Made by a program: the position numbers and the translations under genes. From Gnetum montanum (taxonomy: Eukaryota > Streptophyta > Gnetopsida > Gnetales > Gnetaceae), in assembly GCA_015680685.1 (NCBI GenBank), contig MNCI01002227.1, positions 591,524 through 655,523 of the forward strand: a stretch of 64,000 nt of DNA, in the 5' to 3' direction. Shown here piece after piece: positions 46,507 to 57,505 of this stretch. The notes below the pieces were generated by a model that saw only the letters and a program-made list of their open reading frames with translations, had not been told where the DNA came from and did no database searches. How positions within the stretch are numbered: the first letter of the stretch is position 1; each line of letters starts with the position of its first letter.

Positions 46507-47640
46507 TAGACATGTCACCAAGATTACTCGTTGGTACCTAATCAGGTGATGCTTCATCATGCTCAAGAATGCTAAGGGAATAAGGATATGCTGAGGGACA
46601 AGGAGTATAGGCAATGCTAGGAAGATGAAATTTAAATAGTGAAAATGAAATGCAAACAATGGATCATGATGTAAGATGCAAATTCAGCATGGCTGATAGT
46701 GACCATTGCATGAAGTGGCTTGCCCCTAAAACATTGACCTTTCATCAGAGTGCTTATGAGAGAGTCAAAGTCGATCCAAGGCTAGGCCGGTTACAAACCT
46801 ACAACATTGTCAATTTGCTTGGGGATGTGCTTTTTCCCATTGTTCTTTTTTTATTATTATTTTTATTTCATTTTTTTTGTTTTGTTGCAAGGTGAACCTT
46901 CGTTGAATTCAGCTTACTACTAAATACTAGCTACAAGGGGTGGGCCATCAAGTAGATGGGCTTTTCTTTGATGCAACTGCATTGCATCTATAGGATAGGT
47001 GTTTCCTCCTTGGGATGAGTTGTGTTACATCCATTTGGGGCTTTGACAAGCCCACAAAGGCTCCCATGTGATGAGTTACATTACATCCATCATGGGTTCA
47101 ACAATTGATGTGAAGAGAATGCCATGTGCGTCACAGTGCATATGCATCAGAGGGATGTAAAATCATAAGTATGTAGGGGATGAAAGGCTATTGGGATAAA
47201 GGAGTGGATGTGCATAGACTATAATGGGATGAGGGGGATGTGCACTCCTGAGTGATTTAACTAGCCCAATCATACACATCAGAGCGATGTGATGACTTGC
47301 TGCTATGATGAGATGCATCTCTGTACGACTACCTCCGATGCTTCATCCTAGAAACACAACTCTAAAAAGATAAGAAAACCACACAACATGAAATGCAATA
47401 CTAGATGCTAAATGCGAAGATGTTGCAAGTGCTGGATGCGAAGATGCTACAAATATGTCAAATGTTATGCCAATTGCAAGTGCTTAGGAAGCTAGTGAAA
47501 GTGCCAGAGCGATGATGTTGTGAGTGCTCCAAAGGTTTCATTAATGGTAGGTGCTCCAACAACTTAGCAGAATGGTGGGAGGCATTGATGTTGTGAGTTC
47601 CTGAAGGGTTTCACCAATGGTAGGTGCTCCAACAAATTAG
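46507..47640 (-). other. R3 non-coding 3' region
   Basis: No supported ORF. ATGCGATG/TGCATCA-type words and degenerate short repeats such as GCAAGTGC and GAGTGC occur. Related to R4 61816-62870, so it belongs to the element family. Confidence 0.55.
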
Positions 47641-47890
47641 TAACATGCCAATTTAAAGTCCTAGCAGATCGTGAACCTAGTTTAAGATCTTGGCAGACCA
47701 TGATGTGCTAATTTATAGTCCTAGCAGACTGTTGGGTGCCAATTTAACATCATAGTAGATAGTGGATGTTGTGCCAATTTAATGTGATGACCCAAGGATG
47801 ATCTATGCTAGTTTATAGTCATAGAAAAATTTTGCACCAGTTTATAGTCATAGCAAATTGTCTATGCCAATTTTTTGCATCATGGATGAT
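47641..47890 (-). repeat. R3 cluster of the AGTTTA-AGTC-TAGC-GAC core repeat
   Basis: Eight degenerate copies of a ~20-bp core with TTTA at 47652, 47681, 47712, 47743, 47778, 47812, 47841 and about 47872, spaced 29-35 bp. On the sense strand several read S-A-[RK]-T-L-N-W with the Trp codon often decayed to TAG. More copies lie in R3 gag and in R4. Confidence 0.75.
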
Positions 47891-48579
47891 GAGTGATTAC
47901 CTTACTTGTGTGAGGTGCAATGTTGCATGTGTATTCATGTTGTGTGCTTATAAGATCTTGCAAAAATCAACTAGAAAAACAACATCAAGTGACACCTATC
48001 ATAAATAGAGTTAAAATGCACAAATGAGAGGAAAGCAATGCAAAAAGATATAGTTTTAGGCCGTTCCAGGCCATGGGCTAGTTTAAGGCCTTTTTAGGCC
48101 ATGTGTTTTTGTAGTTTTATGTTTTTTTTATGTGTTGTTTTCTTATGTTTTTCAAATGCAATACATAAGCTAAGTGGATAGATGCATAAACAAAGTAAAA
48201 AAATGTGTGAAAAAAACGAAATGCATGATCTAAGCAAGTAGGAAAAATGTAAATGCGTAGGATAGTGTGATACAAACAAAAGTCAAAATGCATGGCAAGT
48301 GGAGGCAAAGGGTAGGTAGGTTCTTAGCACATTTTTGGCCAAGGAAAAGTCTTGGTCACGTAGTTTCTTCCTAACTAGGCATGGATTAGAGGGCACACAA
48401 GGCTTAGGATCCTCTAGGAGGCTATGGGCTTCAACCACTCATTCAGGTGTGTTAGCCTTGATTCTTGCATTGGTTGTCACAGGTGCATCACCAAGAAACT
48501 CCACCTCCAACACTTGCTCCATGTCTATGTGGTGGATAGCCGAAGAGGAGGTGTTATCACCATGGATGATAACTTGACC
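47891..48579 (-). other. R3 region between protease and repeat cluster
   Basis: Contains AGGCC-rich words (48055-48110: TTTTAGGCC, CCAGGCCATG, TTTAAGGCC) shared with R4 63395-63445. No RT or integrase motif on the minus strand. The first ~200 bp next to the protease still read as the tail of that ORF (VHLPYEGGQVIIHGDN). Confidence 0.6.
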
Positions 48580-49161
48580 ACCTTCGTATGGAAGGTGGAC
48601 TTCTTGGTGGATGGGAGAGGAGACAGCCTATAGTTGGGCTAGCCAAGGCCTGCCCAAGATCAAGTTGAAGCCTAACATCTTCTCTATGACAGTGAAATCT
48701 ATGCTAGTAGGGAATTACTCTCCCACCACAAAGGCTAATTTGATTGTACCCTTGATAGTCACATGTGATTCGTTGAAGGATTTTAGACACACGGTTTTGG
48801 TTAGCTTGATTTTGTTTACTAGGCCTAGCTTGTCGATGACAGAGTACAAGACTACGTTTGTTGTTGCACCATCATCAACATGCACTCTCCAGATCATGTA
48901 CTACCCAACACATATGCTAATGGATAGTGGAGCTATAGTGACCTCCCCTCATTCAGGGTTGATCTTAACTGCATCATCACGAAATGCTAGGGATGTTGAA
49001 CCTAATTCTTGTGATGTAGGAGGCAACATCATTATACGAATGATGTTCTCATCTATAGGGATGTCCTCTATAATAGGAATGAAGGCCAACATTTGGTAGT
49101 GAGCAAATGGGGTCATTCCCAGGTCATATAATCTTAATGTTGTGTTCTTTTTCTTGAGCAT
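48580..49161 (-). pseudogene. R3 aspartic protease, degenerate
   Basis: Minus-strand frame with MWRVHVDDGATTNVV-type active site near 48880, where a Tat/Ogre-type protease has V-D-x-G-S, followed by LYSVIDKLGL and, near 48660, LGFNLILGRPWL. The block upstream (LRLYDLGMTPFAHYQ) is the usual lead-in. It would process Gag. Few stops remain, but no polymerase follows. Confidence 0.8.
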
Positions 49162-49539
49162 TTATTTCACCTGGGTTAGTGTAGCTATGAAGTCCTTATT
49201 GTTAATCATTGTGTTGGCCTTGACTTCCTTCATGTGGCTTGAGAGACAAATCTCTTGTGAAGGGGAGATGGGTTTTGGTTTCTTAGCCTATGTGGGGGCA
49301 AGGGCCCTAGTGTTTGGTTGTTGCTTGTTGGTTATGAACTTTGCTTCAGTTGTGGGGGTTGTGAGGCACTTATTCATCTTGTTGCGCTACCATTTGGTAG
49401 GCCTACCTAGGTTGCCCATGGGGTTAGCCCTTAAAGGAGGAGGGATTAAGACGTTGCCCACTATTGGGCTTTGGTTAGGTGAGGGGCCATCATGTTGTGG
49501 CATCCTTATGACAAATGGTCATTTAGGAGTTGTTGCAAG

Positions 49540-51366
49540 GCCAACTTGTTATGGCACCTTAATGACAAAAGATTGCTTAGTGGTTGTTGTTGCTGCACCA
49601 TGCCAATTTAACGTCTTAGCAGACGGTTGTTGTGGAACCTTGATCAAAAAGGGTGTTATGAGTACCCAAGGTGGCACTTTGTTAACAAAGGGAGGCCTCT
49701 TGCTTGTGGAGGCCAAGGGGATCTTTGCCTTGTTAGGAGGCACGCAAATAACAAAAGGTTGTTGTACATGTTTGGCCTTGCCACCTATGCTAATGGAATT
49801 TATGACATAGGGGGCATCGTCTATGTTGGATTGATTTGCTATGTTGAGTACCAATTGGCCCTGTTTTATCATTCTTTACAGGTCATCCTACAAAGCATGA
49901 CAGTTGTCCGTACTATGACTAGACAATTGGTGGTAATGATAGTATTGATCTAGCTTGAAGTGTTGTGGGACTGGGGGCTTGTTTGGTACTACTGAGGTGG
50001 GGTTCCTTAGTAGTTCATAGCACCTATCATGTTTTTGGTGGGCAATCTTTAATACATGTTTGTATTGGATTTGCCCAATTTTCAGGAGTTGCTCTAGCAA
50101 TTCAAAGGTTTCCATCAATAACGATGTATACATTGAGCAATCCTTGCACTCAAAGTTGGGCCTTGGGATAGCCCCTACCGATATAGGTGAGTTAGCACTA
50201 GACTTAATAGCTTTGTGAGTTGGGGCCTTAGGTTGCTTAGCCTTTGAGCTTCGGTTGGTTACTTTTGTGCTTACGGCCACTATTTCTACTATTGTGTTTT
50301 GTTTGCATGCATGTTGGTTTCTATAGGCCACGTAGGCTAGGACATTGCTAACTTGTGTTGCTTCCTCTATGCCCTTCGTTTGGGCAAAGGCTTGGTTGAG
50401 AGACTTTGAGGCTAGGTAATACAGTTTGAACTTTATGAAGTCATTCACTACATCGTTGAAGCTCACTAGTAGGTGCATCTCTGCTAGAGGTTCATGCATT
50501 TCACTCAATGTGGCATTCCAACATTGGAGGAATTTTGGCACAAGCTCCAGTGGCCCTTGCTTGACCTGCATGAGCTATTCAAGGATTACTTTAGGATTTA
50601 GGTTGTACCTAAAGTGTATTACAAATTGGCTTATGAGACCCTCCAAAGAAGAGATTAAGGCCTTGGGTAGTGTATGATACTAGTCTAAGGCCTTGCTAGT
50701 GAGTGACATGGGGAACCCGTGCATGATGGCGTGTGGCTAGGCTTGAAAGAGCAGGCACTTGGATCAAAATGTAACCAAGTGTGCATCAGGGTCTCCTTCA
50801 CCATTGTACTTGGTGACTTAAGGTAGCTAGACCCTAATTGAAAGAGTTAGAGGTGATACCATAAGACTTATGGGATCATCCTAGTAGAAGTCCGCCACCT
50901 TGATGATGTTGGAGGAGGTAGCTTTAAGTCAATTGATCTCCTCCATCAAGCTTTGGATCAACTAGAATGCCTAATCCAAGCATGGGGATGTGCCAACCAA
51001 TTGCATTGGCTAGGCTTGCATTGGTCGTATGATGTAGGGTTGGATTGTTGGTTGTGAAGTTTGCCAATTTAATGTCGTAGCAGACGGGTGTTGCCAATCT
51101 AACATCATAACGGACATGTCTAGTTGATGTGTTAGTTGAGGGATGGGTGTAGTGACTAAGGTGGGCCACACATGAGTGGGTAGGATGGACTCTGTGGACA
51201 CTAATGAGACAAGAAAGAGGTGGGATGCCTGAATCATTTGGGGTGGGGAGGTGGCTCTTGCATGAGCATACGGTTGGGAAAATGTAGTGGTTGCTTGCAA
51301 GGAAGGCTGAATTATCATGGTTACCATCTCAGAGAGGACAAGTGAACTGAACCAAGGACGGGTCAT
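49540..51366 (-). pseudogene. R3 gag, Tat-like, degenerate
   Basis: ATG at 51366 (minus). The N-terminal part is Ser/Thr/Pro-rich and contains PSATTLNWQ twice-like motifs (51060-51115). The core gag domain near 50520-50830 reads KYNGEGDPDAHLVTF, FPMSLTSKAL and ISQFVIHFRYN. A 227-residue open segment (49888-50571) follows, ending in a decayed knuckle Y-x-Y-H-QLSSHSTDNCHAL, where Tat elements have C-x-x-H...H...C. A Pro/Lys-rich tail carries another SAKTLNW near 49605. Confidence 0.85.
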
Positions 51367-51782
51367 ACTGGGGAGCGATTTTTGGGAGACAGTGTAGAGA
51401 GAGCTCTCATGTTTAGAGTAGGCCTCAAACTCATTTTCTTTCTCCTATGAGGCTTCCTCATAGGTTGTTCTTGCATCATGCTTATTTGCACAGATGAGTT
51501 GGAACAATAACTGGTGGTAGGATTCCATGAGTGGGATTATGTCAAACAAGGAGGGGTTGTACTCCTGTCCACCCTGATGGACTCATTCATAATCTTTTTT
51601 TGCCTCTAGGTCAAGGTGATCCACTAGTAATCCTACTTGGATTTTGGCACAAACCAAATTGTATTGTTCATGGCTTAATGCTGCACGCTTTGGGCAAATC
51701 ATGGTGTCAAATGTGTTAGACACTAATGTGGAAGGTCAATCTAGATTCATGTTCACAAGTTGGGTTATGAGAGTTGTTGTTT

Positions 51783-52025
51783 GCAAAAAATGGCTAACTC
51801 TAAAAACTATAGAAAAATGACTAATTCTGCTGATAGTAGAAAAATGACTAAGTCTTCCGGTAGTAGAAAAATGGCTAAGTATAAAAATGTAGAAAAATAA
51901 TTAAGTGTAAAAATGCAAAAAAATGGCTAAGAAAAAAAATTGAATAAGTGTAAAACTATAGAAAATTTAGCTAAGTATGAAAATGTAGAAAAAATGCTAA
52001 GTAAAAAAGCTGTTGAAAATGGCTA
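51783..52025. repeat. Degenerate ~28-bp tandem repeat in the R3 leader
   Basis: About eight units built on GAAAAATGGCTAAGTATAAAAATGTA, with many base changes, lie between the 5' LTR side and gag. No coding sense was found. The stretch 52026-52090 then holds TTGCTACGCTC words like those in the LTR. Confidence 0.7.
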
Positions 52026-52188
52026 ACTCTGGTGCTACACTCGCTACGCTAGAGTTTACCATGCTTGCTATGCTGGAGCTTGCTACGCTCTAAGAACTTA
52101 TGCTGTCCAAAGAATCCAGAGTTTTGGCTAAGTGCCAATCAAAAAATGCAGAAGGAAATGATGATGCCCTCCTTCTAGGGCCAAAAAT

Positions 52189-53901
52189 TGTGATGACTGA
52201 AAATGTCAGTGGTTGGAACACCAAGAGGTTCATGAGGATATAGCCTAACCCCAAATCCATGCAAGGGTCATGCTGGGAAACAGAAACAAGGTGTCCTGAA
52301 CAATCTTGTCGATCAAACAGGGACTTACGTGGTGTTAACACAATCATGTGTGAGAAGGGTTTATACTGCATTATGTTTGGGCATCAAGTCCAACTAAGCC
52401 AGAGTGTAGCAGGGTGTCCCAGCCTAAAAACAGCAATGTAAACATGCAAATACATATGAAAAAGGAGAAAATACAAGTGTTACATTGAATACCAAAGAGA
52501 AATGCTTGGGAAATGCAACAAAATTTGAGAACAAAAGTGCATCACCCCAAAAGGGGAAGCATAGCTAATTCCAAAAGGATCTCAAAAGGTACACAATGTA
52601 CAACAGGCACAGTGGGAGCATAGTCATAGCCTTGGTGGTGTCGAACTATGAAGTCTAGTGCTCACTATGATGAACTGTGCTTGTCAAGTTGGTCGCCACA
52701 GTGTACCATGTGATGTTCTACAAAGTTACAATAGGGCTTCAATGGGCCGTGATGTGTAACTTTGTCTCTCTACTAGTGTGGTGTGCTCTGGGTCTCATTC
52801 GCTCATAGAGCTAAGTGCCAAGATGCCAAAGTGCCAAATGCCAAATGAAAGTGCCAACTGCCCCACTGGTGCAAAATGGAAGCCAAACCCCTAAAATGTT
52901 GGGGTGCAAGGGTATTTATAGGGCTAGGGTTAGCCCAGAATGTGGATTGGATGCCACGTGGCAATGCAATAGGCATGACCACAAGAAAATTTTTTAAAAT
53001 TTTCTAAGTCTAGAGGTGACCAGAAAAAGTTCGAAAATTTTTCTAACTCTGGCCGCTATGCTTGTCCTATGTTATGTGTGGGACATGGGATGTGGGTTAC
53101 TACCCTCATCCCATGTTATGTGCAGCACACTAGACATCCCCTACTATGCTCTTCCCATGTTATGTGTGGGACATGGGATGCCCCTTGCTATGCTCGTCAC
53201 GCTTGCTACGCTCTAGAGAATAGGTACAATTTAGCATAAACAAGGAGTATAGGAGAAATACAAATTGCAAATCTTGGTTGCTAGAGGAATGTTAGAGTTG
53301 AGATGAAGGCTGATGCCAAGTTCTGGAGGCTTTTGGAGACTGTCGGAGGCTTTCCTCTAGTGTCAAGCTAGCTACATTCTAGAGCGTAACACAACACTTG
53401 GTGAAAATTTGAAAAATTTTGATGTTTCACATTGGTTATGCTAGCTACACTAGGGAGCATATCAGAGCGTAGCAGGGATACTTAGCCAAATTTTGATGAA
53501 ATCTACAATCTTCCTTCATAGCACGCTAGCTATGCTTTGGGGTGTAGTAGGATAGGTAGCTCAAAAATTGGGAAATGTGCCAAATGTGTCTTCTATGTCA
53601 ACCTAGCTTAATAGATTCTTGTCCAACACTTAGGAAAAACTAGGCACTTGAACCTATGTCACGCTGGCTACACTCTAGAGCGTAGCACCAACACTTAGAA
53701 AAAACTTGCCAAGTTTTGACACTTAGAAAAATTTGTATAAAGTGCCATCATTCTAACACTTAGAAAAATTTTGTTAATCTGGCAGTTGGAGCTGACTACA
53801 CTCAACACTTAGAAAAATTTGGGGGCAAAGTGCCACCGTTTTGACACTTAGAGCCAAATTTTCAATCGAGATGCCGAGACCTGAAATTTTATGGTGTTTT
53901 A
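52189..53901 (-). repeat. 5' LTR of R3
   Basis: Plus-strand ends TGTGATGACTG and GTGTTTTA (CA decayed to TA), 1,713 bp. Minus-strand TATA box at 52913-52920. The palindrome at 53667-53686 has one change relative to the 3' LTR. The sense sequence just after it (ATTTTTGGCCCTAGAAGG) should be the primer site, but I cannot match it to a tRNA. Confidence 0.9.
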
Positions 53902-53906
53902 GTATG
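53902..53906. repeat. Target-site duplication of R3, right copy
   Basis: GTATG, identical to 44738-44742. The LINE frame resumes after it. Confidence 0.88.
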
Positions 53907-54180
53907 GACGTGTCAGCTCCCAAAAAAATTAAAGCATTTGGGTGGCTAGTCAAACAAAAGGCACTACCCCTTAGAGTGACATTGCGGGAGTAGGGCATGC
54001 ACATGAATGCCATTTATCCTCTATGTTGTGTAGAGCTTGAAATGCTACATCATTTTATTTATGATTGTTAGGTTGTCTAGGGTATTTGGCATGCTGCCAA
54101 CATCGTTCCTATCATGATTAGTAATAGGGACTCTCCTGTGCTTGCCACATTGTGGGAGATCCAAAAAATAGAATCTCATT
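53907..54180 (+). pseudogene. LINE ORF2 C-terminal zinc-binding (zf-RVT) region
   Basis: The frame reads PKKLKHLGG, HMNAI-x-LCCVELEMLHHFIYDC and IWHAANIVP. The C-x2-C...H...C layout and HHFIYDC are typical of the zf-RVT domain that ends plant LINE ORF2. Together with 42114-44737 it forms one ORF2 split by R3. Confidence 0.82.
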
Positions 54181-55588
54181 AGTTTTCTGTAAGCAGACGT
54201 TGCTTGTGTCATCAAGGACTACCAAGGCAGGGCACTAGTTATGGGTGGAGGAAATTATAGTCATAGGATAGAGGTTCCTTTTCAAGCCATCATGGATAGA
54301 GTTTATAGGAGAGGCCACCCTATGGACAGTGGTGGAGCGGCTGGGCTAGGCAAACATGCTAAAGCACATCAAGGGAGAACCAAGGTTCTCCATAATGAAT
54401 TTCTTTGATAATTGGGTGAGCAATGAAATGCAATTTTGGGACAAACAAATCAAAGTGATTATGTAGGTGTTGGCTAAAGCATTGGGAGTGGTGCCAGAGG
54501 AGGAGATCATAGCACTGGTGGCCTAGGCCTAGACGAATGTGGTAGAGTTCTTTATAGAAAAAATTCCCTAGATGGGTAGTAAGCACATATGCAAATCAAC
54601 ACTGTCAGGCATGTGACAAGAAGTGGTAGTTTTGGTGGAGCAGTGCTTCATATAGTCAAGGTATCCTCACAAGCTTGTGGATGTTTATTTCACCTTGTTA
54701 TGACATATGAAGCATGTCACTCTAATCAATTTACCCTAATTTTTCTAGGATTCCCTATACAAACGATGACCAAGGTGGCACCCAGGGATGATCCTTACAC
54801 TATGGAGGTCAAGCATAGTAATATTTCCATTGAAGCCATGGTTGGTATACCAACAAAAACATGGGAGAGATCAAGATCCACTAACGTTTTCATCGAATGG
54901 TGGGGTGGCTATTAGTGGCTCCTCTTTAGGGTCAAACTAGGGAAACTTGCCTAGGTTTGGGACAATGCTCGAGCGACCAACGAATGTCCCAAATGTTGTA
55001 GCAATGTGCCACCTGGCAATAGAGTAGGCACGATGAGAGGAAAGGGCAAAGTGGAAATGGTGTGGCAAAACCTATGGAAGGAGGCATAGCAAGAGGTGGC
55101 CTCCCAGCGGATCAAGGACTTTCAATGGATGGAAGATTTGGTAAAAGGTCATTAGGTTGAGCTAATGAAACCTATGAAAAAAAAACAAGAAGTAGCTGGA
55201 AATGGGTAGCGGCACTACACTGACATAGGCCACAATAGAAATGGAGGCCTCTCAATCACTGGAGGATGAACAATTCTTCGAGAGCAAGGGATCAGGTGGT
55301 GGGTGGGGGAATATGACTAAGCTGAGGAGGAAGGGCAAAGGGGTTGCCATTGAGTGATGTTAGGATAGCCTAGCAAGGGACTCAAACGGGGGATGGGTTT
55401 TAATAATGAGACCTTGGGGATGTTGGCCCCTTGTCCAAAAAATGTAGTGGGGCACAGATTTTCTACAACACACAGGGTCAAGGCTTTAAAGCTTGATAGT
55501 CTAAGGAAATCAGGCTAGAGGATGTTGGCTTGAGCTATACATCTATACAATTTTTCTCTTTTTTGGATTAATATAGCTTGAATTTTTT
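54181..55588 (+). other. LINE tail with coding-like stretches of unknown identity
   Basis: Open segments such as 54589-54915 (108 residues, containing GIPTKTWERSRS and VFIEWWGGY) and NARATNECPKCC near 54963 look protein-like but match nothing I know. It may be a LINE 3' UTR, a long ORF2 tail, or another decayed element trapped in it. Confidence 0.4.
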
Positions 55589-55600
55589 CCAAAAAAAAAA

Positions 55601-56380
55601 GCATATGAAGTCAAAGCAAAGTACCAACCACCATTAATGTAATGCTCCAACAATACTCTTGTGATTGAGAATGTAAGGATACTCAAAGCGCTATTTTTTT
55701 TCTAAAGAGAATGTTAGTGGTTTATGAGTAAAACCACTAAACATAGTATATATGACATTTTAGATTGAAGTTTGAAGTTCCCACACATCACATGATTTAA
55801 GAAAAAGTGCCACTTGATAAGTTTTCATGAAAATCTTTGCTTTGCTCTACAAGTTTTAGGTGTGCTTTGCTTGATTTGGAAATTATGAAAACAATTTATC
55901 TAATTTTCAAGCAATAAGAGAAGATAATACACAATAAAAATTTTTTATCCCTAGAACATACCATGACTGAAGCCAAAAACTGTTTTCTTATAATTCTTTG
56001 TTCTACTTTGTGAGTTTAAGGTAAGCTTGACTTGATTCGAAAATCATGAAAATAATGTATATAATTTTCAAGAAATAAGGAAAAACAATATTGTTGTATG
56101 TGCAAAATAAAGCATGGTTGAGATCCAAAAACATTTTCATAAAAATCTCTGCTAGCTTGATTGAGAAATCATAAAAATATTGTATTCAATTTTCTAGTAA
56201 TAAGATGAGACAAAATGTGATAATCCAAAAACATTATCATAAAACTCTTTACTTTCTAAGGTTCCATAATTTTGTTGTAAGCAATAAATAAGATAGTATT
56301 TGATCATGATTGAAACCCAAAAAAATTTTCATAAAAATTTTGCTTCTCCTTTAAGATTATATGTAATAATTTTGTTATAA
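55601..56380. repeat. AT-rich degenerate tandem repeat
   Basis: From about 55800 to 56370, four or so units of 110-150 bp repeat words such as CCAAAAACATTTTCATAAAAATCT, TTTGCTT and AATTTTCAAGCAATAAGA. No ORF with support. It may be part of the chromovirus LTR, whose start is uncertain. Confidence 0.6.
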
Positions 56381-57145
56381 TGATTAGGACATTACCCAAC
56401 CCATGTCTCAACCTCAATATATTTGTACATAGATGTTTGTGTTTTTTTGTGTTTTTCTTTCAATGTTGTTTTGTTGATGAAGATCTCAAGGTATTTTGGC
56501 ATGTTTGGGAGTCTTTTGAGGCCATTTTGATGACTTTAGGGTGTTTGAGGGGTAAGGGAACTTGTTTGGAGGTGTTCAAAGGTTCCAAGCCTCAAAACAA
56601 GCATCTTTAACTTTGGCCTTGGCAGAGTAGACATCTACACTACAAATTAGACACCTACTACACCTCAAAGATGTCTACTCTAATAATTTCTACACTCGGG
56701 AGAGACCTCTCCTATTTCTCAAAGACGTCTTCCACGGATTTTAATGAACATTCAATTGAATAAAAAATTGGAGGGAAGATGAAGAGATAGGGGGGAAGGT
56801 ATAAATAGACCTCTTGGGCCTTCAATTCGAAAAAGAGAGTCTAAGGAAATTTAAAAATTGAGTCAAGAGAAAGACAAAGAGAGTGTAGGAAGTTGAGAGA
56901 AGAGTAGAGAGAGAGATAGAGTCATGACATGGTGCCTTGATGATCATCCTTGTGAGTGTGTGATTGCTTTGATTATGTGAGTTAGATTAAATCTTTTGTT
57001 TGTCCTTGGGAATTATGCTTCCTTTCATATGTAAATTCTCCATTGAAGCAAGAATAAAGCTTTCATTTTTCTTTTCTTGTTCAGATTTGCTATTTTGTGA
57101 CTTTGAGAGTGCTTGGATTGTGGAATCCATGGGAGCTCCTCATCA
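56381..57145 (+). repeat. 5' LTR of the chromovirus-like element (start uncertain)
   Basis: The end at CTCATCA (57145) is fixed by the primer site. TATA box TATAAATAG at 56800-56808. The start TGATTAGGACATTACCC is chosen because it looks like a common LTR start; no second LTR exists to test it. It may begin further left. Confidence 0.5.
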
Positions 57146-57148
57146 GAT

Positions 57149-57160
57149 TGGTATCAGAGC
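57149..57160 (+). other. Primer-binding site, initiator-Met tRNA type
   Basis: TGGTATCAGAGC, the classic complement of the plant initiator tRNA 3' end, three bases after the LTR. Confidence 0.9.
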
Positions 57161-57505
57161 AACTTGGTATTAAATACAATTGCATTCAAGTGGATAATTC
57201 TCATCTCAATTGCAAAGAATCACTCCAAATTCTCAAGCTTGAATGAATTCTCTCTTGCTACTTATTCTATGCATCCTACGATTTTAAAATTTTCCTTTGA
57301 TTCCTAAGTTTACCATATCTTTTAATAATTGGAAGATAATTGTGAAATTGGAAACCCATTGACTTGTAACAACTATGGTTTGAAGATCTTATGCTCATTT
57401 CTCTTAAGATCTAAGAAATTATTGTCTCATTCCTTAAGAAATTTTGAAATTTTCACCTTTCCTTGTAGAATTTTGTGAAAATTTCCTTTTAGATCAATTT
57501 CCATC

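Larger units (their letters stand above)
44743..53901 (-). mobile_element. R3: Tat-like LTR element with gag and protease only, minus strand
   Basis: Two ~1.7-kb LTRs (52189-53901 as 5', 44743-46435 as 3') and GTATG duplications show a complete insertion of 9,159 bp. On the minus strand gag comes first, then a linker and protease. From about 48500 to 46436 there is no reverse transcriptase, RNase H or integrase motif, only non-coding sequence with short repeats. The minus-strand TATA boxes in the LTRs and the PPT next to 46435 agree with this orientation. A non-autonomous element is the simplest reading. Confidence 0.88.
53907..55600 (+). mobile_element. L1-type LINE, 3' part with poly-A tail
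   Basis: Continuation of 40822-44742. The first 250 bp carry the C-terminal zinc domain of ORF2. The element ends in an A-run at 55589-55600 after a T-rich stretch. No convincing target duplication was found around the LINE. Confidence 0.85.

Noticed and set aside
47641-47890. CRISPR-like array of evenly spaced cores
   Set aside because: Cores are degenerate, spacers are short and similar, and there are no cas genes; it is the 3' region of an LTR element.
49142-49810. 222-residue plus-strand open frame
   Set aside because: Antisense to R3 gag and linker, whose minus-strand frame carries the recognisable motifs.
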